Shown here piece after piece: positions 34,736 to 46,751 of a stretch of 64,000 bases of DNA. A program made the translations under genes and the position numbers. Below the pieces are notes generated by a model. The model was given only the letters and a program-made list of their open reading frames with translations. It had not been told where the DNA came from and did no database searches. The DNA lies in the NCBI GenBank assembly GCA_963573315.1, contig OY752140.1, forward strand, positions 3,348,001 to 3,412,000, in the 5' to 3' direction. Position 1 is the first letter of the stretch, and each line of letters begins with the position of its first letter. Origin of the DNA: Entomortierella parvispora (Eukaryota > Mortierellomycota > Mortierellomycetes > Mortierellales > Mortierellaceae).

Positions 34736-37442
34736 ATGGGTCTGAAGCAAGTTCGGTTCATTGACTGGTTCGAAAAGAAGTTCCCGAATGCTGTCACCGT
34801 CATTCCCGCCAATCAGTGCGGCAACTTCGACTCGGTTTTTATCGATATCAACTGTATTCTGCACCCTGCCATGCGCACCGCCAAGACCGAGGCCTCTTTT
34901 ATCAAGAAGCTGTTCACGATCCTGGATCGACTGTTGGGTCAATTCGTACCCGGAAGGATCTGCTATTTCTCTGTCGATGGGCCTGCTCCTCTGGCCAAAC
35001 TCTTGACTCAAAAAGCCCGTCGAGCCACCACGGTAAGACGTTGCCGTTGCTAATCGGACATGATACAGTATTCTGACTTGCAGCCTAGCCGCACATTGGT
35101 TGGTCCCAGGCACTAATGCACGGGACAATTCCTGCTTATTGGTCTTCACACACTAGGGTAGAAAAAGCTCTGGGAAAATGAGCACGCTCCAAGTCACCCC
35201 TGGATGTCCGTTCATGTCACGTCTGGAACAATACTTAAACTACTATGCCGTTCGGTACCTTCAACAGCGTCGCTCTCAAGGAATCTCGCCCGATTTGAAG
35301 TTTGTCATTGACCATTCAAACAACCCAGGAGAGGGAGAGGTATGAAGAAAGAACCTTCTAGACGATGATCTTGTGAACTTTCAAACCACTGTATTGACAA
35401 AAACGTCTTTTACCTTCAGAGTAAAATTATTGAAAACATTGTGCAGCAAGCGAGCAATATCCGTGGTCGACCCTGTGCTATCCTTAGCATGGACTCGGAT
35501 GCAGTTCTCCAAGCCGTGGCGCTGGGAATGCCAAACATCTTTGTAGTCCGCAAGGATTCACCTATGAATCCAACCGTGGTGATTTCTATCGACAATTTCA
35601 TGCGATCTTTGGAAGAGACCTTCCCAGGCGAAGCTAACAGAGTCCGTCTGGATTTTTGCGCCATTTGCCTGTTCAGGGGAAACGACTATCTGCGAGGAAT
35701 GGCTGCTGGACTGGAGCAATTGTGGAGAGCTTATCTGTTTACCCGACTGGTTGACCCCGCTATTAAGGAACGAGGAAACAAGTTGTTCTTGCTTGATACT
35801 GAGGGAAAGACATTCGATCTGTTCTTCTTGAAGCGGTTAATTTCGAACTCGTTCAAGCCTGCCAATGATCTCAAGCTTCCTTCCCAAATCGAGCAGATGG
35901 AGAAAAAACGAATCAAAGAGTCAATGACTGCCCCGAAGAAGCAGCAGCATCTGGAGGACATCGGAGATTATGGAAATGAGAGTGATATGGAGTCGGCAGA
36001 CGAACAGGAAGGTTCAGAGTTGACTGATACTACTGGCGACCAGGATACTGAGTACACTTCTGACCTTGTTGAGGAAGCAGAAGAGGAAGAGGAAGAGGAA
36101 GAGGAAGAAGAAAACGCCGATGAGATCAGGGCAGCAAAGAGAGGCGGCAAGTCCTATTCAGTTCAACAGTATCTCGAAGGCATTCTTTGGAATTTGGACA
36201 TGTACTGTTCTGGAAAATGTCCCGATGTTGGGTTTACGTATGGATTTCAGTACGGGCCTCCTCGAAGAGCCATTGTTACCTACGTGGACGAAATTTCGCA
36301 GAAAAAGGCTCATCAATCCTTAACTCCAGGAACGACATCGAAACTACTCGGAGTAATGAGGAGCGACCAGACGTTTGCCAATCCTCTCGTCTGTGCTTTG
36401 ATTGTAAGTGTACTTCGTCTGCGCCACAGTTATTTTTTTACTGGAACTAGACACTAAACTACATGATCCTATCTCTATTTAGTTGCTACCTATCGGATCA
36501 GGATCTGAGTACCTTCCAAAAACCATTGCCCCTGTTCATGAGGCACTTATTGCTGGTGCCTCAAAATACTTGACCCGTGAAGAGATGATGGTCATTGATT
36601 CCAGGGTTAGCGGTGTAATCGAAGCTTTGGAGACTACAGGCAAGGCGCACGATGCAGTAATAGCCGAGGAACTGTCTCTGCTCTACCAAAATCGGTCGCC
36701 GTATATTTGGACCAGGGTTCGATACAATCACCGGTTTGCACCTCACCCAACGCCAGCGCCCCTGAATCCGATTGCTATTTTGGATAGCCTGGCATCATCT
36801 TCGACTCCAAAAATTTCGTCGGAGAATCCCTCACCGGCAACAGTTACTCCAATCACAACACTGCCAAAGTTTATGGATCTGCTACAGGAGCAGGACATTG
36901 TCCGCACTGTAGTCAAGAATCTTCCAAACTCCAATCACACGAATGGGATGCCTTGGGCTGTGACCCAGAGGCAAGAGGAATTGTCGCAGGAAGCAAAGAG
37001 ACCTGCGAAAGCCTGGCCTTTTTCAATGGTCCGCTACGGCAGATTTCGTGGGAGTTATCGAGGAGGTGCGTTTTCTGCACCTCAGGGTCGACCACATGAA
37101 CAACATCAGCGTCCGCATCAAACCCACCATCAAACGCAACATCTGCAGCAACATCTTCATCACCAGCAACATCTTCATCACCAGCAACATCTTCATCACC
37201 AGCAACATATTCATCCCCAGCAACATCTTCACCACCACCAGCATCTTCATCCACAGCAACCACAGAACCAACGCCCGCGCAATGAACACGTTTATCGCCG
37301 TGGTGCGTTTGGAAACAAAGGCGAAAGGACAGGGGAGACAGTTGCTGCTTCGCAGCAGCCAAACGGCTTGCAGCCAACGGCCAAGATTCTGAGGGCTCCT
37401 GCCGTCAGAGGAGCTCCTCGACAACACCAACCAGAGGCATAG
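34736..37442 (+). CDS. Divergent XRN-family 5'-3' exoribonuclease with His/Gln-repeat tail
   Basis: Exons 34736-35032, 35157-35339, 35420-36403 and 36483-37442 splice to 807 aa. The N-terminus is a recognisable Xrn nuclease domain: DSVFIDINCILHP, SVDGPAPLAK, VTPGCPFMSRLEQYL, NNPGEGESKIIENI, SMDSDAVLQ and FRGNDYL match the acidic active-site blocks of Xrn1/Rat1. Spacing is unusually short between SVDGPAP and VTPG. It lacks the long Xrn1 C-terminal PAZ/KOW/SH3-like region. Instead there is an acidic run (a Glu tract near residue 330-345 of exon 3) and a tail with HLHHQQ hexapeptides. It is a third-type or degenerate Xrn relative rather than the main XRN1 or RAT1. Probable activity is 5'-monophosphate RNA decay, by family only. 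Confidence 0.82.
37135..37265 (+). repeat. 18-bp tandem repeat encoding HLHHQQ units
   Basis: Near-perfect 18-bp units (CATCACCAGCAACATCTT) repeated at least three times exactly, with degenerate copies on both sides. They lie inside the last exon of the XRN-family gene and stay in frame. Confidence 0.85.
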
Positions 37443-39127
37443 GACCTCTGCTGGGCAGCCTGGATGGGGAACTATTGTATCGCTTTTTATTATTCTTTTT
37501 TCATCTGCTGCTCTCTTTGGTACTAGAAGAGCAATAAAGTCGACCTTATAGAGATTAGGCAAGACAAATGAATTGTTACCGAAATCGTTGACTGCATGTA
37601 CTTATTCGGCGATACATGTGCCCTCTGTTCTCCACTTTCTGAGTAACTCGCGTGAGTATGTACTGGCCTTGCATCCTTAAATGAAGAGGAAGAATGGAGG
37701 GTCAGTGCTAGTTTCCATTTGAGGTTGTCAAAGACGACATCCTCTTTGCGAGAGTGTTCATCATTTGGATAATTTCGTCGTACGATTGCTCCTCCCCAGG
37801 CTCTCCCTTTCACATTAAAAAAGCGAGAATAATGTTCCTCCCCTTCATCTAACAACTTTGAGCGGTGAACCAGTGAACCGCTGACTAAAGAAAAAAAGAA
37901 GAGTTGGGAATCTCTGACCCAAGTTTCTGGGGCAGTGGGAGAGGCTCGGAGCGTGTAGGCCAGACCGTTTGCCGGAAAGAGAGAGTTTGCGTTGTTACAA
38001 GGAGGGAGGAAACGATACGAGAACCTCTGTGGGTCAAAGTTGTCCACTCCTGGCCAGCTTGGGGCAAGTAGACTACTGCACAGTGTTGATGCTCTCAAAA
38101 GAAGAAGAGGAAAAGCCGTGTTGATCCTCTCGCCTGACGTGCTGATGCTACGGCCATTTGGCCGATAGCTACAGGGGTTGGTTCACCTCTCACATCGATC
38201 GGTTTGCAAGGCGTTCCCTCTTTTGAGCCGTCGAGGGGTGCAGGCAGAGCCGTTCGACAGGGCAAGAAGGCGCAACAGAACACAGCGAGTAGAACCTTGA
38301 ACGCGTCTTGAACACGTTGCATCGAAGCAGCGCTCTGATTGGCTGGAGCGGCAAATCGTTGTTGCCCTCTTTGGGACAGATACCCTTTTTCTACTAGCGG
38401 CCTTTTCACATAATTCGTCCCCTTTCCCCACCGAGCAAAAATTTACCTTCGTTGACGGAGATGGTATCCTCTGTCACTGGACCTGTGCGAGAGCGTCGAA
38501 TTAGGACTGAGAGGCGTGGGGGAATTATTAAAAGAGAATATAAAAGGACGAACTTGCTCAATCAGTGGTCTGGGCCATGTCTGCGGTGCACCTCCTCTGC
38601 CACTTCGTGGGGAAGAAAACGACCTCTTGAAAGAGAGCGAATCCGGACGGACAATGGAGGAGCTTCACCAATGGGATCGAACCAGGATATTCCGGCGACC
38701 CTGTAACAATCTTGTGTCTATAACGGCCACCAATGAATATGTGAACCTCAGATCATGTCTGAAGTGCATGGCCAAGAACTGTGGACCCACAGATCAAGCG
38801 GGAACACAAGGGCAAGGAACAGTTGAGAGCGATCCATCATCAGATTGGATGGTCGCGCCACAGCGTTGCTGCTAGCAACGCACGCCCCATCAGTCCGACA
38901 TTTTTTTTTCAACCACCTCTTTCCTTTCTCCCTTTTTTCGTTCCGCTTCTTTCCTCTACAACGACTACTTTTTCTCTCTTCTTCTTTATTACTCTCTCCA
39001 TCGCTCGTCACAAAATGTAGGTTGATTGATAGTCTGCATCCTTCCTACTTTTATCCCTTTTTTGATACTCATGTGAGTTGTCTGATACGTATTCTCTTTG
39101 ACCGTTAAGCAGTTAAAACGTAGGGCA
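37443..39127. other. 1.7-kb gap with no supported gene
   Basis: Between the XRN-family stop and the LRR-protein start. ORFs of up to about 190 codons on the minus strand show no domain and no codon pattern like their neighbours. The last 250 bp are pyrimidine-rich and form a likely promoter and 5' UTR for the LRR gene, possibly with an intron at about 39017-39123. Confidence 0.45.
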
Positions 39128-42100
39128 ATGTCAACCTCAGGTGCCCGTGCTCCTCAGGGCTACAGGAATGGTTTGGAAAGTCCCTCGCACTCGGATGAGA
39201 TCCTCTTTAATGGAATCCCCCAACGGCCTCCACGGTCGAACCGTAAACAATCCGATGCTACGGCCTCTCCTACCTTGAATGGATCACAATACTATCAGCA
39301 CTTTCAACAGCAGCAACCAACCTCTGGAACGATTCAAGATCCATACTACTCCCCTTCGACCTATTCACAATCATCCAGGCCTTCTCCTCGATCAACCCCC
39401 TTGGCATATGGCGGTGGGTACTCGGGTCAAGTCCCACCTATGACCTTTCAACTTCCACCTTCGGCACTCTCGACTCGTGAGGAGTCGTTGAGGTCTGGAT
39501 CGATTTCTCAGCAGGGTCATTACCAACAGCAGCAGCAACAACAACAATACCGATCATCGCCCCGAATGACCCCGGGCTCTCCTTCGCACAGCAGTACCAG
39601 ATCCCCGCTGCAGAGTGGGATGGTATCTGGTACAGTGCCCCCACCTTTGACGTTGCCCGGGTCATTTTTGGAAGATCAGTTGGATTACGCCGAGTACTAC
39701 GCATCGGACGTTGGCATCCTCTCGACACCCATTGTGTCTCCTCCTCAGCAGCCGCAACCTCACCTCCAAAGTCCCGTCAACAGCGGCCCATTGAGTCCTT
39801 GGCAAATCCAACAACAACAACAACAACATCTCTACTCTCAACAACAACAACAGCAGCAGCAGCAGCAACAACAACAACAACATCAGTCCTCTGGGTTGCC
39901 GTCACCCCACTTGACACCAAACACCTCCCCGCTGCAATTCGACTTTCCGTCGCTTTCACTCAATGGTAAGGTTTTCCTATAAGGTTCTGGAGCAAACAAA
40001 GCAAAACAAAGCAGATCAGTCGACAAGTCGAGGGATAGGGTCGAGTCGACAGTTAGTCATTCAACCCAGCACAAGCCCAGACAGGACAGACAAACAGACA
40101 AAAAGGGAACAGATCATCGCAGCCCTTCATGTGAGCAGGGCTACATTTTTTGACCCTGTCGATGAAGTCTGTTGAACAACGTGGACACGCGCAGAGCAGT
40201 CACGCCAGAAATTAACTTTCTTCACACTTTACTGACATATAGACGCCACCAATGGCACCACAAGGAGGCACAACACCTCAGGACCGACACCGGTGCCCTC
40301 AAGACCTGCGGGCCGTGCTCGCGCATACTCGGCCCACTCCGTCGTCTCGACCGACGAGTCCGTGGCTAGCCGCAATACCCTTGTGCCCAGGCCCAATACG
40401 GACTCCATCATTGTCCCCTCCGAGGGATTCTACCAGGGTCAGCCCCACGTCCCCGTCGAGTCTTTCTTAATGCCCACCCAGGACCAGTTCCCCGTCGACT
40501 CTTTGATCCTCTACGGAGGCACGGCTGTGCACTCGGATGGAGGTCTTTTCCGCAAAGATTCCAAGGAGTATCTGATGCTCACCAATTCGAGCTTGCTCAA
40601 GTACAAGACCATGGAGAAAGCTGCCAAGGTATTTGGAAACCAGTCCGTGTGGTCCTCGACCTCAGGCCATCAGATCTTGACGCCTCAGCAGACTAGCATG
40701 ATTACCAAGGACCATCGAATCCTCTCCCTGAATTCGATCGTGGGTGTCCATACGGTCCAGCCCATTGGCAACGATACATCCATCGTCATTGAATATCTGG
40801 TCTCGATCTCCTCCCAGGCTGCAACAATGCATTTTACCCCTGCCCCAGATCAGCTTGAGAGCTGGCTCCGTGAGCTCCGCCAAGGATGCAACTACCATGC
40901 TGCCCAGGCAGGAATCATTCCCAAGGGCACTCGCCAGCGCCAGTGGGTGATGGAAAAGATGCAGGATGATCACATTGCTCTGCCTGCGAATGTGGCCGAG
41001 AACCACCCTACTGCCTTGGCCGCCGGTGGTATGTGGAGAGCCTTCTTCAAGAACCAAAAGATCAAGGGCGTCCCTGTCCCTGAAGGTGGCCCTGTCGAGA
41101 CCAAGGTGGCCCTGGAGGGCAAGACCGTTGTAATCGCTGTCGGAACAGCCTGTGTTCACATCCTGCCTCACAACCTCGGTAACGGTAGTAGCAAGGACGA
41201 TATGAAGGACGAGCGTGCAATGCTGCAGTATCCAATTTTGACAGTGCGGAGCATCCAGTACAAGGAAAAGGACGATACTTTCACTCTGACCTTTGGAACA
41301 ACCCTTCGCCAGCGCACTGTGCAGATGACTTTTGCTTCAGCAAGGGCTCGCGAAATCATTATTGCCATTCGTGCTCGGGTGGAAAGTTTGCGGTGGTTGT
41401 ACCCCTTGAGCAGGAAGGGCGTTGAATTGGCCTTGTCCGAGGACCTGTCCCGACCCATTCCCGTCCCCTCCAAGGAGTACATGTCCGACCTTGGATTCGA
41501 CGATCTTCTCCGTGCAGAGGCCATGGCTGCAGGAGTGGACCGAAGAGTTTTCAAAAATGTCAAGACTGATGGCTTTTTGATTTCGTTCGCTAAAGTTGGG
41601 GATACACCAGAGACTAAGCGAGATTATTCTGTGGACGAGATGAAATGTCTGTTTAGGGCCTTGAGATTCAATACGACTTTTAAGGAGATCAGCTTTCATG
41701 ACATCTCGTTTGGGGAACTGCACAAGCCCAAGACGCTCAAGGACGGTACCCTCCGTTATGGTCTGCGACTTGATCAAGAACTCTACGAGCTTATCATGGG
41801 TAATCCTCAAATCCGTTCCTTGGATTTCCACAACAGCAAGTTGGACTCGAGCACGATTGGCAGCATTGGCAGAGCCATCAAGGACAGCTATGCAGCAGGA
41901 TTAAGACTTGAATGTTTGGACTTGTTTGGAAACTCGGCCTCGGATGGCGCGGATGTTATGACCTTGGCCAAAGGCATTGTCAAACATGCAGGCACGTTGC
42001 ATACCTTGGACGTGGGCAACTGCCAGATTACAGGAGACGGCATCAACCAGATCATGCACGCATTTGTGGCCAACCCCGATGTGGCCTCGCACACTCTAGA

Positions 42101-43373
42101 GAGATTTGGCATTCATGGCAACTCTGAGAGTAAGGTCAATTCATTTATTCTCGATATGTTCCTCAAGCACTCGATGCGTCTCGAATCTTTGAATCTCTCG
42201 GACTTGACTTCATGGAGCAAGTCACCAATCCTCATGGCCGAGACCTTGGCCAATTGTGGTGGCTTCTTGAAGTGCCTGGACTTGAGCGGCATGGCCCTTC
42301 ACCCAAGCACACTGGATCAAATCTTGACCTGGATCTCAAGCCCTGGTTGTGAATCCTTGGAAGTCCTGAGGGTTGAGGGCTGTGGATTGGATGGCCAACG
42401 ATTCGGAAGCATTCTCGATGCTATCGGGCAGAGTGGCAACAGGAAGATTGAGATCTTGGCCGGTCGCAACTTGCTCTCGGACGGAAACGACCTCCCTGAA
42501 AGCCTCCTCAATGTGCTGGCCAGTGGAGAGACAGCAACTTCGCTGGGTCTTCGACAGACTTGCTGGAGTGAGCAGGCCCTCCGTCAGTTATTTATTAGTC
42601 TGAGCAAGAACTTTACACTCAAGAAGCTGGACCTGAACTCGGTCTCGCTGGCATCCAGTCGGGATCCGGACGTAGAGACTTGCAAGCTGTTGGGTCAAAT
42701 GTTGTGCTCGCCCGCCAGTCGTTTGGAGGAGCTCTATATCCAGGGCGAGGAGACGGCAGATCTGACCTCCCGCATGGGCAAGAATTTGTGGAGGTCCTTC
42801 TTGGGTCTGGGCGAAAGTCGATACCTGACAAAGTTGGATATGAGACGCAACAGATTCAAGGACGAGGGCGCGTTGGCCCTTGCTGAGGCCCTGCGTACGA
42901 ATCAGAGTCTGACCTGGCTGGACATGGATGAGAACGATGTCACCTTGGACGGATTTAACGCTATCCTGTCTGCTTTCCATCAAGGAGGAACGGAACAGGT
43001 GCCAACGAGCAGCCGGTACTACAACGGCACACTTGTGTATTTTGCTCACCCAGCCAAGGATATTGAGAGGCAAACCTCCCTCTTGAAGGAGTCCATGCTG
43101 GATACTTACAAGACTGAGCAAGAGACTCGATTCTTGCTCATCAATTCGACGGGCAAAGACGCTCGAGAGTGGAAGGAGCGTCTGGCACAGATTATCCGGA
43201 GTCGTAACCAGTGCACGGAGGTGATTGCCCGTCTGGAACGTACCATCAAGGGCATCGCCGCGGCCATTGACAGAAACCAAGCTGCCATGGACGCCGTTAT
43301 CCGCGATCGCGAGCGTCGTCGTGATCGCGAACTGGATCAACAGATGATGCAGCAACGTCGCGCAGGTCGCTAA
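39128..43373 (+). CDS. PH-like and leucine-rich-repeat (RNI-like) protein with polyQ leader
   Basis: Exons 39128-39965 and 40243-43373, joined in frame (AAT G|AC), give about 1,320 aa. Residues 1-280 are disordered and Gln/Ser/Pro-rich, with several polyQ runs. A PH-like beta domain follows (DSLILYGGTAVHSD, EYLMLTNSSLLKYK, IVIEYLVSISS), then a second related segment (KVALEGKTVVIAVG, TFTLTFGTTLRQRTVQM). Ribonuclease-inhibitor-type leucine-rich repeats come next (IRSLDFHNSKL, LECLDLFGNSA, LHTLDVGNCQI, LKCLDLSGMAL, LTWLDMDENDV), and a C-terminal basic helix ends it. The layout is like CARMIL/leiomodin-style scaffold proteins, but I do not claim orthology. An alternative start splices an upstream AT to GGCAATG, giving Met-Ala before the called Met. 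Confidence 0.8.
39796..39885 (+). repeat. CAA/CAG trinucleotide repeat (polyQ)
   Basis: Mixed CAA/CAG runs encode two Gln tracts, the longer near 39839-39880, in the disordered leader of the LRR gene. A shorter Gln run lies near 39525-39548. Confidence 0.9.
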
Positions 43374-43546
43374 AGAAAACCTCCCCTTCTCTTTATGTAT
43401 CCCCTCTTCTTCCTCTTCCCCTTTCAATAATGTATCCATTCCGCGCTTCATCGTCGTCGTAATCATTCCCGTAGTTCTCCATAACGCATCTCATCATATG
43501 CCACAATATAGAAATGTATGCTAATATTATTTATTCATAAATGCTT

Positions 43547-45910
43547 TTAATGTGTCAACTGTGGAGACCAGTCCGCAAGGGTCAACCCGCTCTTATCAAA
43601 CGCATCGTGCTCCTCATTGTCTCGAAGGCGACCCCAATTCTCCCCTGAGATGTCCTGATCGTATGCTCGGATGGGTCCAACCACATTCCGGTGCAAGACG
43701 CCCGAGCAGCTGGGCGCACAGCACTTTGACTCACGGCAGAGTTGCAAAAAACTCTTCTTTGGGATTTTAACCACTCTATTCTCGTCAAGATATGTATTTT
43801 TTGGAAGGTTGTCATCCCGGATCTGGTGAAGAAGCGCAAGGAGTCGATCTGGGTCTGCGTATCGAGAGAGACTTTTCCAATACTCATTCAAGAACTTGTT
43901 CACGTTCTCGCCCCCGTACTTTTCCCAGAGATCAAGAGGGAACTCCTCTCCTGTCAATTCCTGGAGGTCGCTGTGTTCTGTGTCAGGGTTCAAGACGAGT
44001 CCCACTTTGTTGAGCACGCTCCGGGCCAGATCCATGTCGCGATGAAAAGGGCAGACTTTGGGGTTGATCTCGGATTTAATGGGGTGGGTGGAAGGGGAGG
44101 GACCACAGCGATGGATTATGAACCGCTGACCCATTGAAGAGGTAGTCCATTGGAACCAACTCTCCATGTATTTGGTCGAGTCGATGCTGATCACTGTCGG
44201 GAAATAGGATGGCGAAGAATTAGAGGGCGAGGGCTCCGTAGAGGGCATCCAGAGCGACCCTCCCAAGGCATTCCCATGAGGCGAGATCAAGATGTGGACA
44301 TCCCGCATCAGATAAGCCGTTTCAGGAATACCGCATCCATGGTCGTAGCTGATGACCTTGATGCGAAAATATCCAGATTCTGCAAGGATCGAAATGACTC
44401 TGTCCAGGTTGATCACCGATCGTGTTCCCTCCCGCTTTAAAATCGCCACGATGGGCTGAGACCTTTTCTGTGGATCCATCCGAGGATCATCCAAATGGCC
44501 TCTACCCTGACGGTCATGGGGTTCGTAAGGTTGAGGATTGGTAGGGGACAGCCCAATCTCAAAGTTGTAGTACTGCGCGCTGTGGATACATTTCGTAGGC
44601 GAGAAGGCGAGCGATCGATCCGAACGATTTGTTGCTTGATGCTTCCGGACTCGTTCCTGCTCTGCTCGGAGGAACAGATGGACACGCCAACGTTCCGGAC
44701 TTGGCCAATAATACTCCCTGATCCGCTGACCATATTCCTGGTATACTTCTGTTGGGATACTATTGACGCAGTAGCTCAATGCACACTGCGATCCAAGTCC
44801 GATCACGGCGTGGGCAAAGCAAATGGGCGCGTCTATTGGGGGTAAAGCCTGGAAAGATGCATTGACGACCTCAAACGGGTTCAGGACGAGTTCTCTTCCC
44901 TGGGGTACAATCGCCTCCATCTCCCAGACTGCTTGATCAACCAAGTTTTCGCCTAGGTATTCCGCATGTCGCAATAACCAAGAGGACATCTTGCCTCCGA
45001 ATCTCTTCATGGTGCTGTAAATAACGAACATGAACTCATTAGACCGGTCACGCACGCGTCTATGTACACCCATGTCTGTCGATCTGTCGCACCCTCTCTG
45101 TCTACCCAACAGCTTTGCAGTCGAGATCCTACTCTTGGAAGAACTTGCCTGAATAAGGGAAGCATGCCATCATAGAGAAAGTGAGAAAAGTGACCCGGTT
45201 GGAAGAGCCCATAGACAAACACTGTCTCGTCCTTGTAGTGCATCCGAACAGGGTCACCACCACCCAAAGGTTTGAACCGGGGCGGCCAAAAATAATCTGC
45301 TGATTCGCGAGAGGACATCAAGTTGATTGCTGGGAGAGTTGTTGCTATAGAGATCATGGTTGTTGTTGTTGTTGTTGTGATGGTGGTCCCTGTTCTTGAC
45401 GCCCTGCCCATGGTCCTGTTGTTGTTGCTGAGAAAGCAAGAAGAGCCCTGTTGTGGATGGAAGGGAGCAGAGAGGATTAGGAAAAGAATTAAGTTTTTTC
45501 TTCTTTTTTACCTCCATGCCTCCAACAGGAAGGAACGCCCAGCAGAAACGGGGGAATGCCCCACCTTTTTCGTCCACGCAGGCATTAGTGACGATGCACT
45601 GTCGACTCTTCCTGGCTTTCAAAGAAGTATCGCCTTCATAAGTGCAAGTCCAAGTGGAGGCTGCGAGGACCTTGCGTTTTGGCGCTGCATGGAGTTGTAG
45701 TCGTAGTTGATCCGATGGGTTGGAGTGAACGCTGGTGGAACCCTTATCGGTTTGGAGACCATAGTTACTCGACCATAGTTGCAGTATCCCCAGGAACACA
45801 ACTACACCAACGAGTAACTGGAGTCTGGTATGTGATGACAGAGGCGTGAGCTGTGGTATCTTGCTTCTCGTTCCCGACCTTGACATCCTGTTCTTGAATC
45901 CAGTCTCCAT
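43547..45910 (-). CDS. GT61-like glycosyltransferase, type II membrane protein
   Basis: The start at 45910 (METGFKNRMSRSG) is followed by one membrane anchor (LQLLVGVVVFLGILQLW) and a lumenal part with CIVTNACVDEKG, which resembles the N-terminal part of GT61/DUF563 enzymes. A middle exon has YFWPPRFKPLGGGDP and GHFSHFLYDGMLPLFR. The last exon (from near 45010) carries the catalytic half, with MRDVHILISPHGNALGGSLW, the GT61 signature, and stops at 43547-43549. The first splice is uncertain: the strong GTAAAA donor near 45510 is out of phase with the next exon, while a weaker GTGGGG donor just after VDEK keeps the frame. Probably a Golgi or ER enzyme adding xylose- or GlcNAc-type residues; the acceptor is unknown. 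Confidence 0.85.
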
Positions 45911-46751
45911 TTCTGGGACGGTTTGAGGGAGTGCAAATGTGGAGAAAAGAATGAAAAAAGAAAAAAAAAACACTCTCGCTGTTCGCTTTGTTTTATCCTC
46001 ACTCATTTAGACACTGAGTCAGCCCATTGAGGGCCTCTGTCGGAACATTCTCCTCTCCTTGATAGCAATTCCTCCGTTTCCTGGTGTAACAGCGCACCGA
46101 CCGTCGTCTTTTAGGCTGCGTCAGCTAGGGTCCAGAACTGTCGCTTTGGGCCTCTCTTTCTGTCGGTCATTCTGCCGCGATGAAATGACCAAGCCCAACG
46201 AGGCGTCGACAGGTCAACACTGCACTAACAGTTGCCCTGCCCTCGCTTCTTGTGCAAGAACAGAAGTGGTTCTTTTACAATTGGGAGCGCCATCGATTCT
46301 CAATCCTCAGGCACAGACTTCCCCTCCGCCCAAAATTTTCGAGCTCAAAGAACAACGATCCCTCTCCTACACCGCATTCTATATGTCTTGCAGGCAATAT
46401 TCTCCAAGGCTAATATCTCTTCCGCTCAGATGGTTGACGAGCCTGCCTCTCTTAAATCAAAGGCCACACTGCCAGAACAGCAGCTGGCGGCTATCATTTG
46501 TTTCCACAAGTCTTCTGGGGACGTTGATCCCCAATTCTAGTTATTACAAAGACGACGGAATCCTGTCCCACTTATGCCCCCGCAAACAAAAGGGAGAGGG
46601 GCTTTGAGGCAACAACATGGCTGTCAACAATTAGGGTTTGACGTTAACAGGATAAAAAGTGAGACGAGTCGCACCCCTCGTTGCGTTTCCTTCAACTCTC
46701 CACCTCAGACCCATTCAACCAATTCAACGCCTCCAGATACAAAGAAGAAGC
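45911..46751. other. Divergent intergenic region before the beta-lactamase-like pseudogene
   Basis: About 840 bp. The ORF at about 46059-46607 has no recognisable domain and no intron-exon continuation, so I leave it uncalled. The region probably holds the GT61 promoter and the remains of the pseudogene promoter. Confidence 0.4.

Noticed and set aside
37523-38098. 191-codon minus-strand ORF after the XRN-family gene
   Set aside because: Composition is mixed, no domain or splice continuation is visible, and it overlaps the 3' flank of the plus-strand gene.
38660-38740. Minus-strand GGTTCGATCCC resembling a tRNA T-arm
   Set aside because: Neither the T-stem nor the acceptor stem pairs when the surrounding 75 bases are laid out, and no D-arm GG is placed correctly.
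46059-46607. 182-codon ORF before the beta-lactamase-like pseudogene
   Set aside because: There is no recognisable motif and competing ORFs overlap it in other frames. It may be promoter or leader sequence.
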